A DNA stretch of 64,000 nucleotides from Enterovibrio calviensis DSM 14347 (GTDB lineage Bacteria > Pseudomonadota > Gammaproteobacteria > Enterobacterales > Vibrionaceae). Shown here piece after piece: positions 20,140 through 30,256 of the stretch; position 1 is the first letter of the stretch, and every line of letters begins with the position of its first letter. The notes below the pieces were generated by a model. The model ran no database searches, was not told the DNA's origin, and saw only the letters and a list, made by a program, of their open reading frames with translations. The stretch covers positions 1 to 64,000 of the forward strand of contig NZ_JHZA01000022.1 in the NCBI RefSeq assembly GCF_000621165.1. Reading direction: 5' to 3'. A program made the position numbers and the translations under genes.

Positions 20140-21126
20140 ATGAGCGACGCGCAATTTAACTACCAACAACTGACCCCCGACACGCTGCTCAATGCACTGG
20201 AGTCGGTCGGTATTCGTCCAGAGTCTGGCTTACTGGCACTCAACAGCTATGAAAACCGCGTCTATCAGTTCCAAGATGAAGAGCGTCGCCGTTTAGTGAC
20301 CAAGTTCTATCGCCCGCAGCGCTGGAGCGATGCTCAAATTCTCGAAGAACACCAATATGCGCTCGACTTGCAAGAGGCTGACATTCCTGTCGCCGCACCC
20401 ATGAAGCTCAATGGCACCACCTTGTTCAACTATGATGGCTATCGCTTTGCGGTTTTCCCTAGTGTGGGCGGACGTTCGTTTGAAGTGGATAACTGGGATC
20501 AGCTCGAAATGGTGGGCCGCTTTCTTGGTCGTATTCACCAAGTCGGCACAAGCAATCCGTTTATTCATCGCCCAACATTGGGCCTAGAAGAGTATGTATT
20601 GCAGCCGCGTCGCGAGCTCGAAAACAGCAGCTTTATCCCAATGCACCTCGAAAACAGTTTTTTTTCTGATCTCGATCGGTTGATTGGCGTACTGACATCG
20701 CAATGGAGCAATCAATGGCCGAGCATTCGTCTTCATGGTGACTGTCACCCAAGCAACATCTTGTGGCGAGATGGCCCAATGTTTGTCGATCTCGACGATG
20801 CGCGAAACGGCCCAGCAGTTCAAGATATTTGGATGCTACTCAATGGCGATCGCGGGGATAGGCTTGCTCAACTCGACACGATTGCGGAAGCCTACTCGGA
20901 ATTCCACGATTTTCCGCACCAACAGTTGCAACTTATTGAACCTTTACGTGGTCTCAGAATGGTGCATTACATGGCGTGGCTGGCAAAACGTTGGCAAGAT
21001 CCTGCATTTCCTCGTGCATTTCCTTGGTTTGCTGAGGCAAAATACTGGGAAAATCAGGTCCTCGCCTTTAAAGAACAATTGGCGGCACTTGAGGAGCCCG
21101 TGCTGTCACTGACGCCTCAATGGTAG
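20140..21126 (+). CDS. srkA: stress response serine/threonine kinase SrkA (YihE)
   Basis: SrkA is a soluble Ser/Thr kinase of the APH/choline-kinase fold linked to envelope stress and protection from programmed death in E. coli. The 328-residue sequence has an N-terminal lobe with NSYENRVYQFQ and VTKFYRPQRW (ATP-binding lysine), and the catalytic LHGDCHPSNILWRDG followed by FVDLDDAR (metal-binding aspartates, approx. residues 200-225). It lies 36 nt upstream of dsbA, as in E. coli, where Cpx controls transcription of the pair. Confidence 0.95.
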   Translation: MSDAQFNYQQLTPDTLLNALESVGIRPESGLLALNSYENRVYQFQDEERRRLVTKFYRPQRWSDAQILEEHQYALDLQEADIPVAAPMKLNGTTLFNYDGYRFAVFPSVGGRSFEVDNWDQLEMVGRFLGRIHQVGTSNPFIHRPTLGLEEYVLQPRRELENSSFIPMHLENSFFSDLDRLIGVLTSQWSNQWPSIRLHGDCHPSNILWRDGPMFVDLDDARNGPAVQDIWMLLNGDRGDRLAQLDTIAEAYSEFHDFPHQQLQLIEPLRGLRMVHYMAWLAKRWQDPAFPRAFPWFAEAKYWENQVLAFKEQLAALEEPVLSLTPQW

Positions 21127-21162
21127 ACCAACTAATAACAATACTCAGGGAGAAAGAACGTT

Positions 21163-21765
21163 ATGTTGAAGAAACTGTTTGCCTTAGCGGCAGCAACGAT
21201 GCTGGCCTTTTCGGCACACGCAGCGCGTTTTAATGCAGGTGAAGATTACCAAGTTTTGGATCTCGCCAAAACTGACACACCAACCGTGACTGAGTTCTTC
21301 TCTTTCTACTGCCCGCATTGCAACAAAAGCCAAGGTTTGATGGAGGAGCTGAAAAAGCAAATCCCTGAAAACGCGACCTTCTTAAAGAACCACGTGTCAT
21401 TCATGGGTGGTAACATGGGCAAAGCCTTGAGCAAAGCCTATGCGGCATCTGTCATGCTTGATGTGGAAGACAAAATGGTACCGGTGATTTTCAACCGTAT
21501 TCATTTGCTTCAAAAGCCACCTCGTAGCGAAGAAGAAGTGCGCCAAATGTTCATCGACGAAGGTGTCGACGGTGATAAATTTGACGGTACTTACAACAGC
21601 TTTGCCGCCAATGCGATGGCAAACCGCTTTGATAAAGCGTTCCAAGCATCAGGCCTTCGTGGCGTTCCTGCTGTTATCGTGAACGGCAAATACCATGTAA
21701 CGCCGAAGACCATCAAATCTACTGATGATTACTTCGCGCTGGTAAACTTCCTGCTCACGCAATAA
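21163..21765 (+). CDS. dsbA: periplasmic thiol:disulfide oxidoreductase DsbA
   Basis: DsbA introduces disulfides into exported proteins. The 200-residue precursor has a signal peptide (residues 1-20, ending AHA) and a thioredoxin fold with the redox motif CPHC (Cys50, Cys53). A helical insertion follows, and the cis-proline loop [11 protein letters not shown] is near residue 167. A strong AGGGAG-like site precedes the ATG. It is downstream of srkA and closed by a terminator. In vibrios DsbA (TcpG) is needed for pilus and toxin folding; here only the general role is inferred. Confidence 0.97.
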   Translation: MLKKLFALAAATMLAFSAHAARFNAGEDYQVLDLAKTDTPTVTEFFSFYCPHCNKSQGLMEELKKQIPENATFLKNHVSFMGGNMGKALSKAYAASVMLDVEDKMVPVIFNRIHLLQKPPRSEEEVRQMFIDEGVDGDKFDGTYNSFAANAMANRFDKAFQASGLRGVPAVIVNGKYHVTPKTIKSTDDYFALVNFLLTQ

Positions 21766-21784
21766 GAAGCATCAACGCAAACGC

Positions 21785-21810
21785 AAAAAGGGCCGATTGG
21801 CCCTTTTTTT
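21785..21810 (+). terminator. terminator after dsbA
   Basis: AAAAAGGGCC (21785-21794) pairs with GGCCCTTTTT (21799-21808) around GATT, with extra Ts. Confidence 0.92.
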
Positions 21811-21944
21811 GTATCTTGTTCAGCAAGTACCCGCCATCTTTACTAATAGATTCTGAGCCTTGCACGTCCCATTCTACGGAAAAGGCCAGGTTTGGCATTT
21901 TATGATTGAGCATTGCCCAGACCCACAATACCCAGCTCGTTTTT

Positions 21945-23471
21945 TTAGCTTGCCAATGAGGTCAGTTGCTTGAGTAATCTATCCATGGCTCGATAACCTA
22001 GCGCCTCGGCTAAGTGCCCACGTTGAATATCAGTCTCACCAGAAAGATCGGCAATGGTGCGCGCCACTTTGATGATACGGTGATAGGCACGAATTGACAG
22101 CCCAAGGCGATGTAAAGCGGTTTCAAGAAAATCCGCATCTGCTTTTGATAACGGACAATAGGTTTCAATTTCACGACTCGATAGCAAGCAATTGACCTTA
22201 CCTGCACGAGCTAGCATGACTGCGCGCGCCCGTTCGATTCGCGCTTTAACCACGCAGGTCGGTTCACCGCGATCGCCCCCTTCCGCCAAGGTGCCGCGAG
22301 GCAAAGCAGGGATCTCTATCGATAAATCGAAACGATCCAAAAACGGGCCAGACAAACGATTCAAATAGCGCAACGTCGCTTGCGGATTGGAGCGCGCCAT
22401 TTGCCCTTCATAATGACCTGTAGGGCTTGGGTTAAGCGCCCCCACTAACTGAAACCGCGAAGGGAAAAGGGTTTTACTGTTGGCGCGAGAGATCATGACT
22501 TCGCCAGACTCTAACGGCTCTCTCAACGAATCTAAGACTTTTCGTTCGAACTCAGGCATTTCATCAAGAAATAAAATACCGTTATGCGCCAGAGAGATTT
22601 CGCCCGGTTTCGGTATCGTACCTCCCCCCACCAGCGCAGCCATCGAACTAGAGTGGTGAGGCGAACGAAACGGACGCTGACGCCAATTGCCTTCATGCAG
22701 TGGACGCTCGGTCAGGGAGGTAATGGCAGCCGTTTCCAGCGCCTCAGTATCACTCATGGGCGGAAGCAAATCGGCCATTCTCGAGGCCAACATGGTTTTT
22801 CCTGTTCCTGGCGGGCCCAAAAACAGCAAATTATGTGAACCTGCCGCAGAGATCTCTAACGCTCGCTTACCTTGTTGCTGGCCAATAATGTCTTGCAGAC
22901 AACGATGGTTCTCGTGCGTGACGGCTTCCATGTTGTCTGGCTCTTTTAACGATAAGTGACCTTGACCACTGAGGTGTCGGCATACGGCATTAAGATCAGG
23001 CGCGGATAAATGCGTATCTCGCCCCACCAGCGCAACTTGACCGCCGTTATCATCAGGCACCACCAAACGCCTCCCCGCTTCACGACAAACAACGGCGGCT
23101 GGCAATGTGCCTTTGACTGCACGAAGCTGCCCAGATAACGCCAGCTCTCCAACAAATTCATGTTGGTTGAGTGTGGTCATCGGTATTTGACCAGAAGCCG
23201 CCAGAACACCAAGCGCAATGGGCAAATCAAATCGCCCACCATCTTTGGGTAAATCAGCTGGCGCGAGATTGACGGTGATGCGCCGAGCAGGAAACTCAAA
23301 GCCTGAATTGACGATGGCACTGCGAACACGATCTCGCGATTCTTTGACCGTAGTCTCGGCTAATCCAACCAAATTAAACGCGGGAAGACCGTTACTAATA
23401 TGCACTTCTACGGTCACTTGTGGTGCGCCGACGCCCACACAGGCTCGGCTTTGGATAATGGCAAGATTCAT
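21945..23471 (-). CDS. comM: ComM/YifB AAA+ helicase of natural transformation
   Basis: The 508-residue protein has the N-terminal Lon-like ChlI domain (SRACVGVGAPQVTVEVHI..., 1-170), a Mg-chelatase-type AAA+ core with Walker A GPPGTGKTML (about 218-227) and Walker B ILFLDEMPEF, and the C-terminal Mg_chelatase_C domain (LSSREI...SIRAYHRIIKVARTIADL). ComM is a hexameric helicase that promotes branch migration during integration of transforming DNA. It is divergent from the ilv operon with a 215-bp spacer, a conserved neighbour relation. With dprA it suggests competence capacity. Confidence 0.95.
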   Translation of the reverse strand: MNLAIIQSRACVGVGAPQVTVEVHISNGLPAFNLVGLAETTVKESRDRVRSAIVNSGFEFPARRITVNLAPADLPKDGGRFDLPIALGVLAASGQIPMTTLNQHEFVGELALSGQLRAVKGTLPAAVVCREAGRRLVVPDDNGGQVALVGRDTHLSAPDLNAVCRHLSGQGHLSLKEPDNMEAVTHENHRCLQDIIGQQQGKRALEISAAGSHNLLFLGPPGTGKTMLASRMADLLPPMSDTEALETAAITSLTERPLHEGNWRQRPFRSPHHSSSMAALVGGGTIPKPGEISLAHNGILFLDEMPEFERKVLDSLREPLESGEVMISRANSKTLFPSRFQLVGALNPSPTGHYEGQMARSNPQATLRYLNRLSGPFLDRFDLSIEIPALPRGTLAEGGDRGEPTCVVKARIERARAVMLARAGKVNCLLSSREIETYCPLSKADADFLETALHRLGLSIRAYHRIIKVARTIADLSGETDIQRGHLAEALGYRAMDRLLKQLTSLAS

Positions 23472-23552
23472 AACACTCTGTAGCTATCTATTTAACTATC
23501 AACTAGTTATATGCATAAAGAGATAGTATTACTGCATTACGATGCTAAAAAT

Positions 23553-23574
23553 GTAAAAACTGGTCAGTTTTTAC
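23553..23574. repeat. palindrome in the comM/ilv divergent spacer
   Basis: GTAAAAACTG and CAGTTTTTAC are exact reverse complements separated by GT. The element lies 82 nt upstream of comM and 113 nt before ilvL. It may be an operator serving either gene. A terminator is unlikely because no transcript should end there. Confidence 0.75.
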
Positions 23575-23635
23575 TTGTCATGCGACGAACGTCTGTGATA
23601 CCACTAAGGGCAGACAACAAGTATGCAAACAAACG

Positions 23636-23662
23636 TTGACATAAACGACCGCCACTTAACAT
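23636..23662 (+). promoter_or_regulatory. candidate ilv operon promoter
   Basis: A perfect -35 TTGACA lies at 23636-23641 and a -10-like TAACAT at 23657-23662. The 15-nt spacer is short, so the exact -10 is uncertain. The position just ahead of the ilvL leader supports the assignment. Confidence 0.5.
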
Positions 23663-23686
23663 TTGGCGGCGAACGTAAGAGAAAAA

Positions 23687-23773
23687 ATGAATTTATCAAC
23701 TCGCGCCCTCGTCATTATTATTTCAATTATCGTGGTGGTACTACCGCGAGGGGCAGCGACGTTTAGAAAGTAA
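23687..23773 (+). CDS. ilvL: ilv operon leader peptide
   Basis: The 28-residue peptide contains a dense run of branched-chain codons (LVIIISIIVVVL, residues 8-19), four codons after an earlier leucine. An attenuator hairpin follows directly. It parallels E. coli IlvL in length and codon content. Ribosome stalling at Ile/Val/Leu codons when the charged tRNAs are scarce should prevent terminator formation and allow ilvGMEDA expression. It lies behind a purine-rich AAGAGAAAAA site. Confidence 0.93.
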   Translation: MNLSTRALVIIISIIVVVLPRGAATFRK

Positions 23774-23789
23774 CAACAACATCGCAACC

Positions 23790-23821
23790 AGCCCCCGCAT
23801 CGAAAGGTTCGGGGGCTTTTT
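23790..23821 (+). terminator. ilv attenuator terminator
   Basis: AGCCCCCG (23790-23797) and CGGGGGCT (23810-23817) form a GC-rich stem with a 12-nt loop followed by TTTT. It is placed 16 nt after the ilvL stop, as required for transcription attenuation. Confidence 0.92.
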
Positions 23822-23863
23822 AACATTGGAAGTCCGGTTGTAAACGCATAAGGAAAACGCGGT

Positions 23864-23932
23864 ATGGAAACACCACAGGAAGCAGAGCAGCAGCTTTTCT
23901 CTCCAATGCCGACAGGGAGGAAGCAAGGATGA
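23864..23932 (+). CDS. possible 22-codon upstream ORF coupled to ilvG
   Basis: ATG at 23864, preceded by AAGGA, opens a 22-codon frame whose TGA overlaps the ilvG ATG in the sequence ATGA. That geometry favours translational coupling. The peptide ([20 protein letters not shown]...) has no recognised motif. It could also be chance in the leader, because ilvG has its own GGGAGG site. Confidence 0.35.
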   Translation: METPQEAEQQLFSPMPTGRKQG

Positions 23933-25575
23933 CAGGTGCACAATTAGTGGTAAGCGCATTGCGCGAGCAAGGCGTAGAAACCATCTTCGGATACCCAGGC
24001 GGGGCGATCATGCCCGTCTACGACGCCCTTTATGATGGCGGTGTTGACCATGTTCTGTGTCGACACGAACAAGGCGCAGCCATGGCGGCCATCGGTTATG
24101 CACGTTCAACGGGGGGTGTGGGTGTGTGCCTTGCCACTTCTGGCCCAGGCGCAACCAACCTGATCACTGGCCTTGCGGATGCCATGATGGACTCTGTGCC
24201 TATCGTCGCCATCACAGGTCAAGTCGCCAGCCCCCTTATCGGTACCGATGCGTTTCAAGAAGTCGATGTTCTCGGACTTTCCCTTGCGTGTACCAAACAC
24301 AGCTTTCTGGTGACTGACCAACGTGAGTTAGCCAAAACCCTAGCAGAAGCTTTCGTGGTAGCGAAAGAAGGCCGCCCCGGCCCTGTGCTGGTGGATATCG
24401 CGAAAGATGTCCAACTTGGTCAAATAGACAACCCCGTTGCACCAGCTATTTCTCAGCCATCGGCACCTGAAGTGTCCATCACGTCACTGCAAGAAGCCAA
24501 TGCACTGATTGCTGCCAGCAAGCAGCCTATCGTGTATGTTGGTGGTGGCGTTCAATTGGCGCGCGCAACAGACACGCTCCGCCAATTTCTTAATCACAGC
24601 CAAATCCCAGCGACCTGCACCCTGAAAGGACTAGGATCGGTCCATCGCGATTACCCGTACTACTTGGGTATGTTAGGCATGCACGGCACCAAAGCCGCTA
24701 ACCTCGCGGTTCAACAATCCGACCTATTGATTGCGATTGGCGCGCGATTTGATGACCGCGTGACAGGTAAACTCGATACTTTCGCCCCGAATGCGACCGT
24801 GGTTCATATCGATATAGACGCAGCAGAGTTTAATAAACTGCGCCGCGCCAATGTGCCTCTTCGCGGCGAGCTCAATACGGTGCTTCCACAGCTTGGCGAA
24901 CCAGCAGATATTTCTGAATGGCAGCACAATATCGACACCATGATGAAAGATTTCGGTTGGCGTTACGATCACCCGGGCGATGCCATCTATGCGCCGCTGC
25001 TGTTAAAGCAACTTTCTGACATAATGCCGGATTCTACCGTGGTCGCTACCGACGTGGGCCAACACCAAATGTGGGTGGCGCAACATGTTGAACCTCGCCG
25101 CCCTGAAAATCTTCTGACATCAGCGGGTCTGGGCACCATGGGGTTTGGCTTGCCAGCTGCCATGGGCGCAAAAATGGCACGCCCGGAAGATCAGGTTGTA
25201 TTAGTTTCGGGAGATGGTTCATTTATGATGAACGTTCAAGAGCTAGGAACCTTAAAACGACGTAATATACCGGTCAAAATGGTGCTGTTGGATAATCAAC
25301 GCTTAGGAATGGTTCGCCAATGGCAGGAGCTGTTTTTCGACAAACGCTTCAGTGAGACCAACTTGTCTGACAACCCGGATTTTGTCAGACTCGCGAGCGC
25401 ATTTAACATCCCAGGCAAGACCATTACCTGTAAAAAAGAGGTCATCCCTGCCCTGCAAGAGATGATGGCCAGTGACACAGCCTATTTGCTGCATGTTGCT
25501 ATCTCAGAGGAAGAGAACGTATGGCCGCTGGTTCCACCCGGCGCCGCCAACCAGGATATGTTGGAGAGAACATGA
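23929..25575 (+). CDS. ilvG: acetolactate synthase II large subunit
   Basis: IlvG condenses pyruvate (or pyruvate and 2-ketobutyrate) to acetohydroxy acids using thiamine diphosphate and FAD. The 548-residue protein has the three ThDP-enzyme domains: GYPGGAIMP and catalytic Glu47 in HEQGAAMAA, the central FAD-binding region, and the C-terminal ThDP/Mg motif GDGSFMMN...N. The frame is intact, unlike E. coli K-12 ilvG. A GGGAGGAAG site precedes the ATG. It overlaps ilvM (ATGA). Confidence 0.97.
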   Translation: MTGAQLVVSALREQGVETIFGYPGGAIMPVYDALYDGGVDHVLCRHEQGAAMAAIGYARSTGGVGVCLATSGPGATNLITGLADAMMDSVPIVAITGQVASPLIGTDAFQEVDVLGLSLACTKHSFLVTDQRELAKTLAEAFVVAKEGRPGPVLVDIAKDVQLGQIDNPVAPAISQPSAPEVSITSLQEANALIAASKQPIVYVGGGVQLARATDTLRQFLNHSQIPATCTLKGLGSVHRDYPYYLGMLGMHGTKAANLAVQQSDLLIAIGARFDDRVTGKLDTFAPNATVVHIDIDAAEFNKLRRANVPLRGELNTVLPQLGEPADISEWQHNIDTMMKDFGWRYDHPGDAIYAPLLLKQLSDIMPDSTVVATDVGQHQMWVAQHVEPRRPENLLTSAGLGTMGFGLPAAMGAKMARPEDQVVLVSGDGSFMMNVQELGTLKRRNIPVKMVLLDNQRLGMVRQWQELFFDKRFSETNLSDNPDFVRLASAFNIPGKTITCKKEVIPALQEMMASDTAYLLHVAISEEENVWPLVPPGAANQDMLERT

Positions 25576-25814
25576 GCCAATCACATACCCTACTTATTGA
25601 AGCGGAAGATAAACCAGAATTGTTGGAGCGATTGCTTCGCATTGTGCGTCACCGTGGCTTTCGCCTCACCCACTTAGACATGCATCATACAGACAGCAAT
25701 GATGTGGTTGAAATTACCTTGAAGGTGGAGAGCACTCGCCCTGTTGCCAACCTTCACAGCCAATTAGACAAATTATGGGATGTCTCACACGTACGTCTGC
25801 TCCCGCAAGAATAA
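25572..25814 (+). CDS. ilvM: acetolactate synthase II small subunit
   Basis: The 80-residue product is a single ACT domain ([24 protein letters not shown]...), the usual IlvM size. It stabilises and regulates the IlvG catalytic subunit. The ATG overlaps the ilvG stop by four bases, so translation is coupled, keeping the subunits in balance. Confidence 0.95.
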   Translation: MSQSHTLLIEAEDKPELLERLLRIVRHRGFRLTHLDMHHTDSNDVVEITLKVESTRPVANLHSQLDKLWDVSHVRLLPQE

Positions 25815-25844
25815 CTGTAGTGCGTTACTAAAAAGGATTAATAC

Positions 25845-26780
25845 ATGGCAAACACAGCGGATTATATTTGGTCTAACGGTGAGCTCATTCCTTGGCAAGA
25901 TGCCACGGTTCACGTTCTGACTCACGCGATGCATTATGGTACCTCGGTGTTCGAAGGCATTCGTTGCTACGACACGCCGAACGGCCCTATCGTTTTCCGC
26001 CATCGTGAGCACATGCAGCGTCTGAAAGACAGTGCAAAAATCTACCGTTTCCCGATCCCATACAGCGTTGATGAGCTGATGGAAGCCTGTCGTGAAACCC
26101 TTCGTGCCAACAAACTGAACTCGGCTTACATTCGCCCATTAGGCTTTGTAGGCAATGTGGGTTTAGGGGTTTGCCCACCGCCAGAAACTGAAATGGATTT
26201 GATCATAGCGGCGTTCGGTTGGGGTTCATACCTCGGCGAAGAAGCGCTGGCAAATGGTGTAGATGCGATGATTTCAAGCTGGAACCGCGCAGCACCAAAC
26301 ACCATTCCAACAGCAGCTAAAGCGGGCGGTAACTACCTATCTAGCTTGCTCGTTGGTGGTGAAGCACGTCGCCATGGCTATGCTGAAGGTATCGCATTGA
26401 GTGTTGATGGCTACCTATCAGAAGGCGCAGGCGAGAACTTGTTTGTGGTACGAAATGGTGTGATTTCCACACCGCCAGCCACCAGCGCAATATTGCCAGG
26501 TATTACTCGCGATTCCATCATGATCCTTGCACGAGACATGGGTTATGAAGTGCGCGAAGAAAACATCGCACGTGAAGCGCTGTACCTTGCCGATGAAGTC
26601 TTCATGACAGGCACAGCCGCTGAAATCGTACCGGTTCGCAGCGTTGACCAAATCACCGTCGGTGAAGGTGCACGCGGCCCAATCACAGAAAAAGTGCAAT
26701 CCGCATTCTTTGGCCTGTTCAACGGCCAAACACAAGACAAGTGGGGATGGCTCGATCCGGTCTCTCCGGAAGCCAAATAA
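25845..26780 (+). CDS. ilvE: branched-chain amino acid aminotransferase
   Basis: IlvE performs the last, PLP-dependent transamination to valine, isoleucine and leucine. The 311-residue fold-type IV enzyme has HYGTSVFEGIRCY, FRHREHMQRL, the PLP lysine region TAAKAGGNYLSSLL (lysine near 160), SEGAGENLFVV and EVFMTGTAAEI. It is third in the ilv operon, 30 nt after ilvM. Confidence 0.98.
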   Translation: MANTADYIWSNGELIPWQDATVHVLTHAMHYGTSVFEGIRCYDTPNGPIVFRHREHMQRLKDSAKIYRFPIPYSVDELMEACRETLRANKLNSAYIRPLGFVGNVGLGVCPPPETEMDLIIAAFGWGSYLGEEALANGVDAMISSWNRAAPNTIPTAAKAGGNYLSSLLVGGEARRHGYAEGIALSVDGYLSEGAGENLFVVRNGVISTPPATSAILPGITRDSIMILARDMGYEVREENIAREALYLADEVFMTGTAAEIVPVRSVDQITVGEGARGPITEKVQSAFFGLFNGQTQDKWGWLDPVSPEAK

Positions 26781-26801
26781 GCAGTAAAAGAGGACAAGGA
26801 A

Positions 26802-28643
26802 ATGCCTAAGTATCGTTCAGCCACCACCACTCACGGTCGTAACATGGCCGGCGCACGCGCCCTTTGGCGTGCCACTGGCGTGAAAGATGAAGATTTCGGA
26901 AAACCCATCATTGCCGTCGTGAACTCTTTTACCCAGTTCGTACCGGGACACGTTCACCTAAAAGACATGGGCCAACTTGTTGCACGCGAGATTGAAGAAG
27001 CAGGCGGTATCGCCAAAGAATTCAACACTATCGCCGTCGACGATGGGATCGCAATGGGTCACGGCGGCATGCTGTATAGCCTGCCATCACGTGAACTGAT
27101 TGCTGATTCCGTGGAATACATGGTCAACGCACACTGTGCTGATGCCATGGTCTGTATTTCGAACTGTGACAAAATCACCCCAGGAATGCTGATGGCTGCC
27201 ATGCGCATCAACATCCCTGTGATCTTTGTTTCAGGCGGTCCAATGGAAGCAGGTAAAACCAAGCTTTCTGATCAGATCTTAAAGCTAGATCTGGTGGATG
27301 CCATGATCCAAGGCGCCGATCCAAAAGTCTCAGACGAACAGAGCGAGCAGATCGAACGATCAGCGTGTCCAACCTGTGGTTCTTGTTCAGGTATGTTCAC
27401 CGCCAACTCCATGAACTGTTTGACTGAAGCCTTGGGTCTTAGCCAACCCGGTAACGGCTCAATGCTAGCAACGCACGCTGATCGCGAACAATTGTTCCTA
27501 AAAGCAGGTCAGCGCATTGTTGATTTGACTAAGCGTTACTATGAACAAGACGATGCATCCGTGCTGCCTCGTAACATCGCGAGCCGTGCAGCGTTTGAAA
27601 ACGCCACCGCGCTAGATATCGCCATGGGCGGTTCAAGCAACACGGTGCTTCACCTTATTGCTGCCGCGCAAGAAGGTGAGATTGATTTCGACATGGATGA
27701 TATCGACCGCATGTCTCGTCGTGTTCCTCACCTTTGTAAAGTGGCGCCGTCTACTCAGCAATACCACATGGAAGATGTTCACCGTGCGGGTGGCGTTATC
27801 GCCATCTTGGGCGAATTGGCACGTGCCGATCTACTCAATACCGATGTACCGACCGTATTGGGCCAAACCATGGCTGACACCATTGCACAATACGACATCA
27901 TGGTCACCGAAGATGAAGACGTAAAAACCTTCTTCCGTGCTGGCCCTGCGGGCATTCGCACCACTAAAGCCTTCTCACAAAGTTGTCGTTGGGACACCGT
28001 CGATGATGACCGCGTTAACGGTTGTATTCGTACTCGTGAAAATGCGTTTAGCCAAGAAGGCGGCCTTGCTGTCCTCAGTGGCAACCTCGCTGCAGACGGT
28101 TGTATTGTTAAAACCGCAGGCGTAGACGAAGAGAACCTCGTCTTCCGCGGCCCTGCCCATGTCTTCGAAGCACAAGAAGATGCGGTTAACGGCATTCTGT
28201 CAGGCGCAGTGAAAGCGGGCGAAGTAGTAGTCATTCGCTACGAAGGCCCCAAAGGCGGCCCTGGTATGCAAGAAATGCTCTACCCAACCACCTACCTGAA
28301 ATCGATGGGTTTAGGCAAAGCGTGTGCGTTAATCACTGATGGTCGCTTCTCTGGCGGTACCAGTGGTTTGTCTATCGGTCACGTTTCACCAGAAGCGGCG
28401 AGCGGCGGCACGATCGGTTTAGTGAAGCAAGGCGACATCATTGCCATTGATATCCCTAACCGTTCGATTGTGCTGGAAGTGGATGACGCAGAACTGGCTG
28501 CCCGTCGCGCCGAAACAGATGCACGTGGCTGGAAACCTGTTTCACGTGAACGTGTTGTTTCCTTAGCGCTAAAAGCCTATGCAAGCCTTGCGACCAGTGC
28601 CGATAAAGGTGCTGTTCGAGATAAAAGCAAACTGGAGGGGTAA
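26802..28643 (+). CDS. ilvD: dihydroxyacid dehydratase
   Basis: IlvD dehydrates 2,3-dihydroxy-3-methyl(butanoate/pentanoate) using an Fe-S cluster. The 613-residue protein has the cluster cysteines in [11 protein letters not shown] (near 122) and [19 protein letters not shown] (near 190-205), and C-terminal [20 protein letters not shown]. The length is close to the E. coli enzyme. The gene lies between ilvE and ilvA with short gaps. Confidence 0.98.
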   Translation: MPKYRSATTTHGRNMAGARALWRATGVKDEDFGKPIIAVVNSFTQFVPGHVHLKDMGQLVAREIEEAGGIAKEFNTIAVDDGIAMGHGGMLYSLPSRELIADSVEYMVNAHCADAMVCISNCDKITPGMLMAAMRINIPVIFVSGGPMEAGKTKLSDQILKLDLVDAMIQGADPKVSDEQSEQIERSACPTCGSCSGMFTANSMNCLTEALGLSQPGNGSMLATHADREQLFLKAGQRIVDLTKRYYEQDDASVLPRNIASRAAFENATALDIAMGGSSNTVLHLIAAAQEGEIDFDMDDIDRMSRRVPHLCKVAPSTQQYHMEDVHRAGGVIAILGELARADLLNTDVPTVLGQTMADTIAQYDIMVTEDEDVKTFFRAGPAGIRTTKAFSQSCRWDTVDDDRVNGCIRTRENAFSQEGGLAVLSGNLAADGCIVKTAGVDEENLVFRGPAHVFEAQEDAVNGILSGAVKAGEVVVIRYEGPKGGPGMQEMLYPTTYLKSMGLGKACALITDGRFSGGTSGLSIGHVSPEAASGGTIGLVKQGDIIAIDIPNRSIVLEVDDAELAARRAETDARGWKPVSRERVVSLALKAYASLATSADKGAVRDKSKLEG

Positions 28644-28645
28644 TC

Positions 28646-30205
28646 ATGACGCAGGCCCACCAACAGACTCTAAACGATGCACCGCTCAGTAATGCAGATT
28701 ACCTGCGCGATATTCTCCGCGCTCCAGTGTATGAAGTGGCGATTGTGAGTCCTTTGCAGGACATGCCGCGAATTTCCCAACGATTGGGTAATACCATTCA
28801 ACTGAAGCGTGAAGACCGCCAACCGGTGCATTCGTTCAAGTTGCGTGGCGCCTACAACATGATGGCGCAACTTACGGAAGACCAAAAAAAGGCCGGCGTT
28901 ATTGCGGCCTCTGCGGGAAACCATGCTCAAGGCGTTGCTATGTCTGGCCAAAAGCTTGGGATCAACGCCACCATTGTCATGCCACGTACTACGCCAGATA
29001 TTAAAGTCTCTGGGGTTCGTGGGTTTGGTGGCAATGTGGTGCTGCATGGTAATAATTTTGATGAAGCCAAAGCCAAAGCCATCGAACTTGCTGATGAGCA
29101 TGGTTATACCTTTGTCGCGCCGTTTGACCACCCTTCCATCATTGCAGGCCAAGGCACCATTGGGTTGGAGTTACTTCAACAAAATGGCCATCTCGATTAC
29201 ATCTTTCTCCCTGTTGGCGGCGGTGGTATCGCTGCGGGCGTATCAGTCATCGTTAAACAACTGATGCCCCATATCACGGTGATTGGTGTTGAAGCGGAAG
29301 ATTCAGCATGTTTGAAAGCGGCCATGGACGCCGGTGAGCCTGTCACCCTCGACAATGTGGGAACGTTTGCGGATGGTGTTGCGGTTAAGCGCATTGGTGA
29401 TGAAACGTTTCGAGTGTGCCAGCAGCACCTCGACGCGATCATCACGGTATCCAGTGATGAAATCTGTGCGGCGATGAAAGACATCTTCGAAGATACTCGC
29501 GCTATCTCAGAGCCATCAGGTGCTTTATCGCTCGCTGGGCTAAAACGCTACGGAGAGCTGCACCAGCTTAAAGGGAAAAACATGGCGGCTATCCTGTCAG
29601 GAGCCAACTTGAATTTCCATACGCTACGCTACGTCTCTGAGCGAGCTGAACTTGGTGAGAAACGTGAAGGTTTACTGGCAGTGACTATCCCGGAGCGCAC
29701 AGGAGCCTTCCTGGAGTTCTGCCAGATACTCGGTGGACGCGCCGTTACCGAGTTTAACTACCGTTACAGTGATGACGCGTTAGCAAACATTTTTGTTGGT
29801 GTTCGCTTAATGAACGGGCAACAAGAGTTGGACGGCATCATTGCCGATCTTCGACAAGGTGGCTATGACGTTGAAGACTTGTCAGACGACGAAATGGCAA
29901 AAGTTCACGTACGCTACATGATTGGCGGACGCCCAGCTAAAGCCATGAAAGAGCGTCTATACAGCTTTGAGTTTCCTGAGTACCCAGGAGCGCTTATTCG
30001 TTTCTTAGAAACGTTAGGCACACACTGGAACATCAGTATCTTTAACTATCGAAACCACGGCGCCGATTATGGCCGTGTATTGTGTGGATTCGAACTGGAA
30101 GAAAAAGACTTGCTGTCGTTTACGGCTCACTTGCGAGAGCTTGGCTATTCATGGAAAGACGAGACGGAAAACCCGTCCTATCGCTTTTTCCTTGCTAAGC
30201 AATAG
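28646..30205 (+). CDS. ilvA: biosynthetic threonine deaminase
   Basis: IlvA converts threonine to 2-ketobutyrate, the first step to isoleucine, and is feedback-inhibited by isoleucine. The 519-residue protein has a fold-type II PLP domain (KREDRQPVHSFKLRGAYNM with the Schiff-base lysine, SAGNHAQGVA, GGGGIAAG) and two C-terminal ACT-like regulatory domains from about residue 340. The stop of ilvD and start of ilvA are 2 nt apart. It is the last gene of the ilv operon, and a terminator follows. Confidence 0.98.
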   Translation: MTQAHQQTLNDAPLSNADYLRDILRAPVYEVAIVSPLQDMPRISQRLGNTIQLKREDRQPVHSFKLRGAYNMMAQLTEDQKKAGVIAASAGNHAQGVAMSGQKLGINATIVMPRTTPDIKVSGVRGFGGNVVLHGNNFDEAKAKAIELADEHGYTFVAPFDHPSIIAGQGTIGLELLQQNGHLDYIFLPVGGGGIAAGVSVIVKQLMPHITVIGVEAEDSACLKAAMDAGEPVTLDNVGTFADGVAVKRIGDETFRVCQQHLDAIITVSSDEICAAMKDIFEDTRAISEPSGALSLAGLKRYGELHQLKGKNMAAILSGANLNFHTLRYVSERAELGEKREGLLAVTIPERTGAFLEFCQILGGRAVTEFNYRYSDDALANIFVGVRLMNGQQELDGIIADLRQGGYDVEDLSDDEMAKVHVRYMIGGRPAKAMKERLYSFEFPEYPGALIRFLETLGTHWNISIFNYRNHGADYGRVLCGFELEEKDLLSFTAHLRELGYSWKDETENPSYRFFLAKQ

Positions 30206-30225
30206 TCCGAAGAAGCCGTTAGCAA

Positions 30226-30256
30226 AAAGCCCAGCATTCGCTGGGCTTTCTATTTT
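30226..30256. terminator. terminator after ilvA
   Basis: AAAGCCCAGC (30226-30235) and GCTGGGCTTT (30240-30249) form a 10-bp stem around ATTC with T-rich sequence following. It may also end the converging regulator gene on the other strand. Confidence 0.9.

Noticed and set aside
23929-25575. Possible ilvG frameshift as in E. coli K-12
   Set aside because: The frame is intact through all ThDP-enzyme motifs.
28538-28553. parS-like TGTTTCACGTGAACGT inside ilvD
   Set aside because: The first 13 bases match parS but the last three do not, so the dyad is broken. It lies in conserved ilvD codons 20 kb left of oriC, so it is probably chance.
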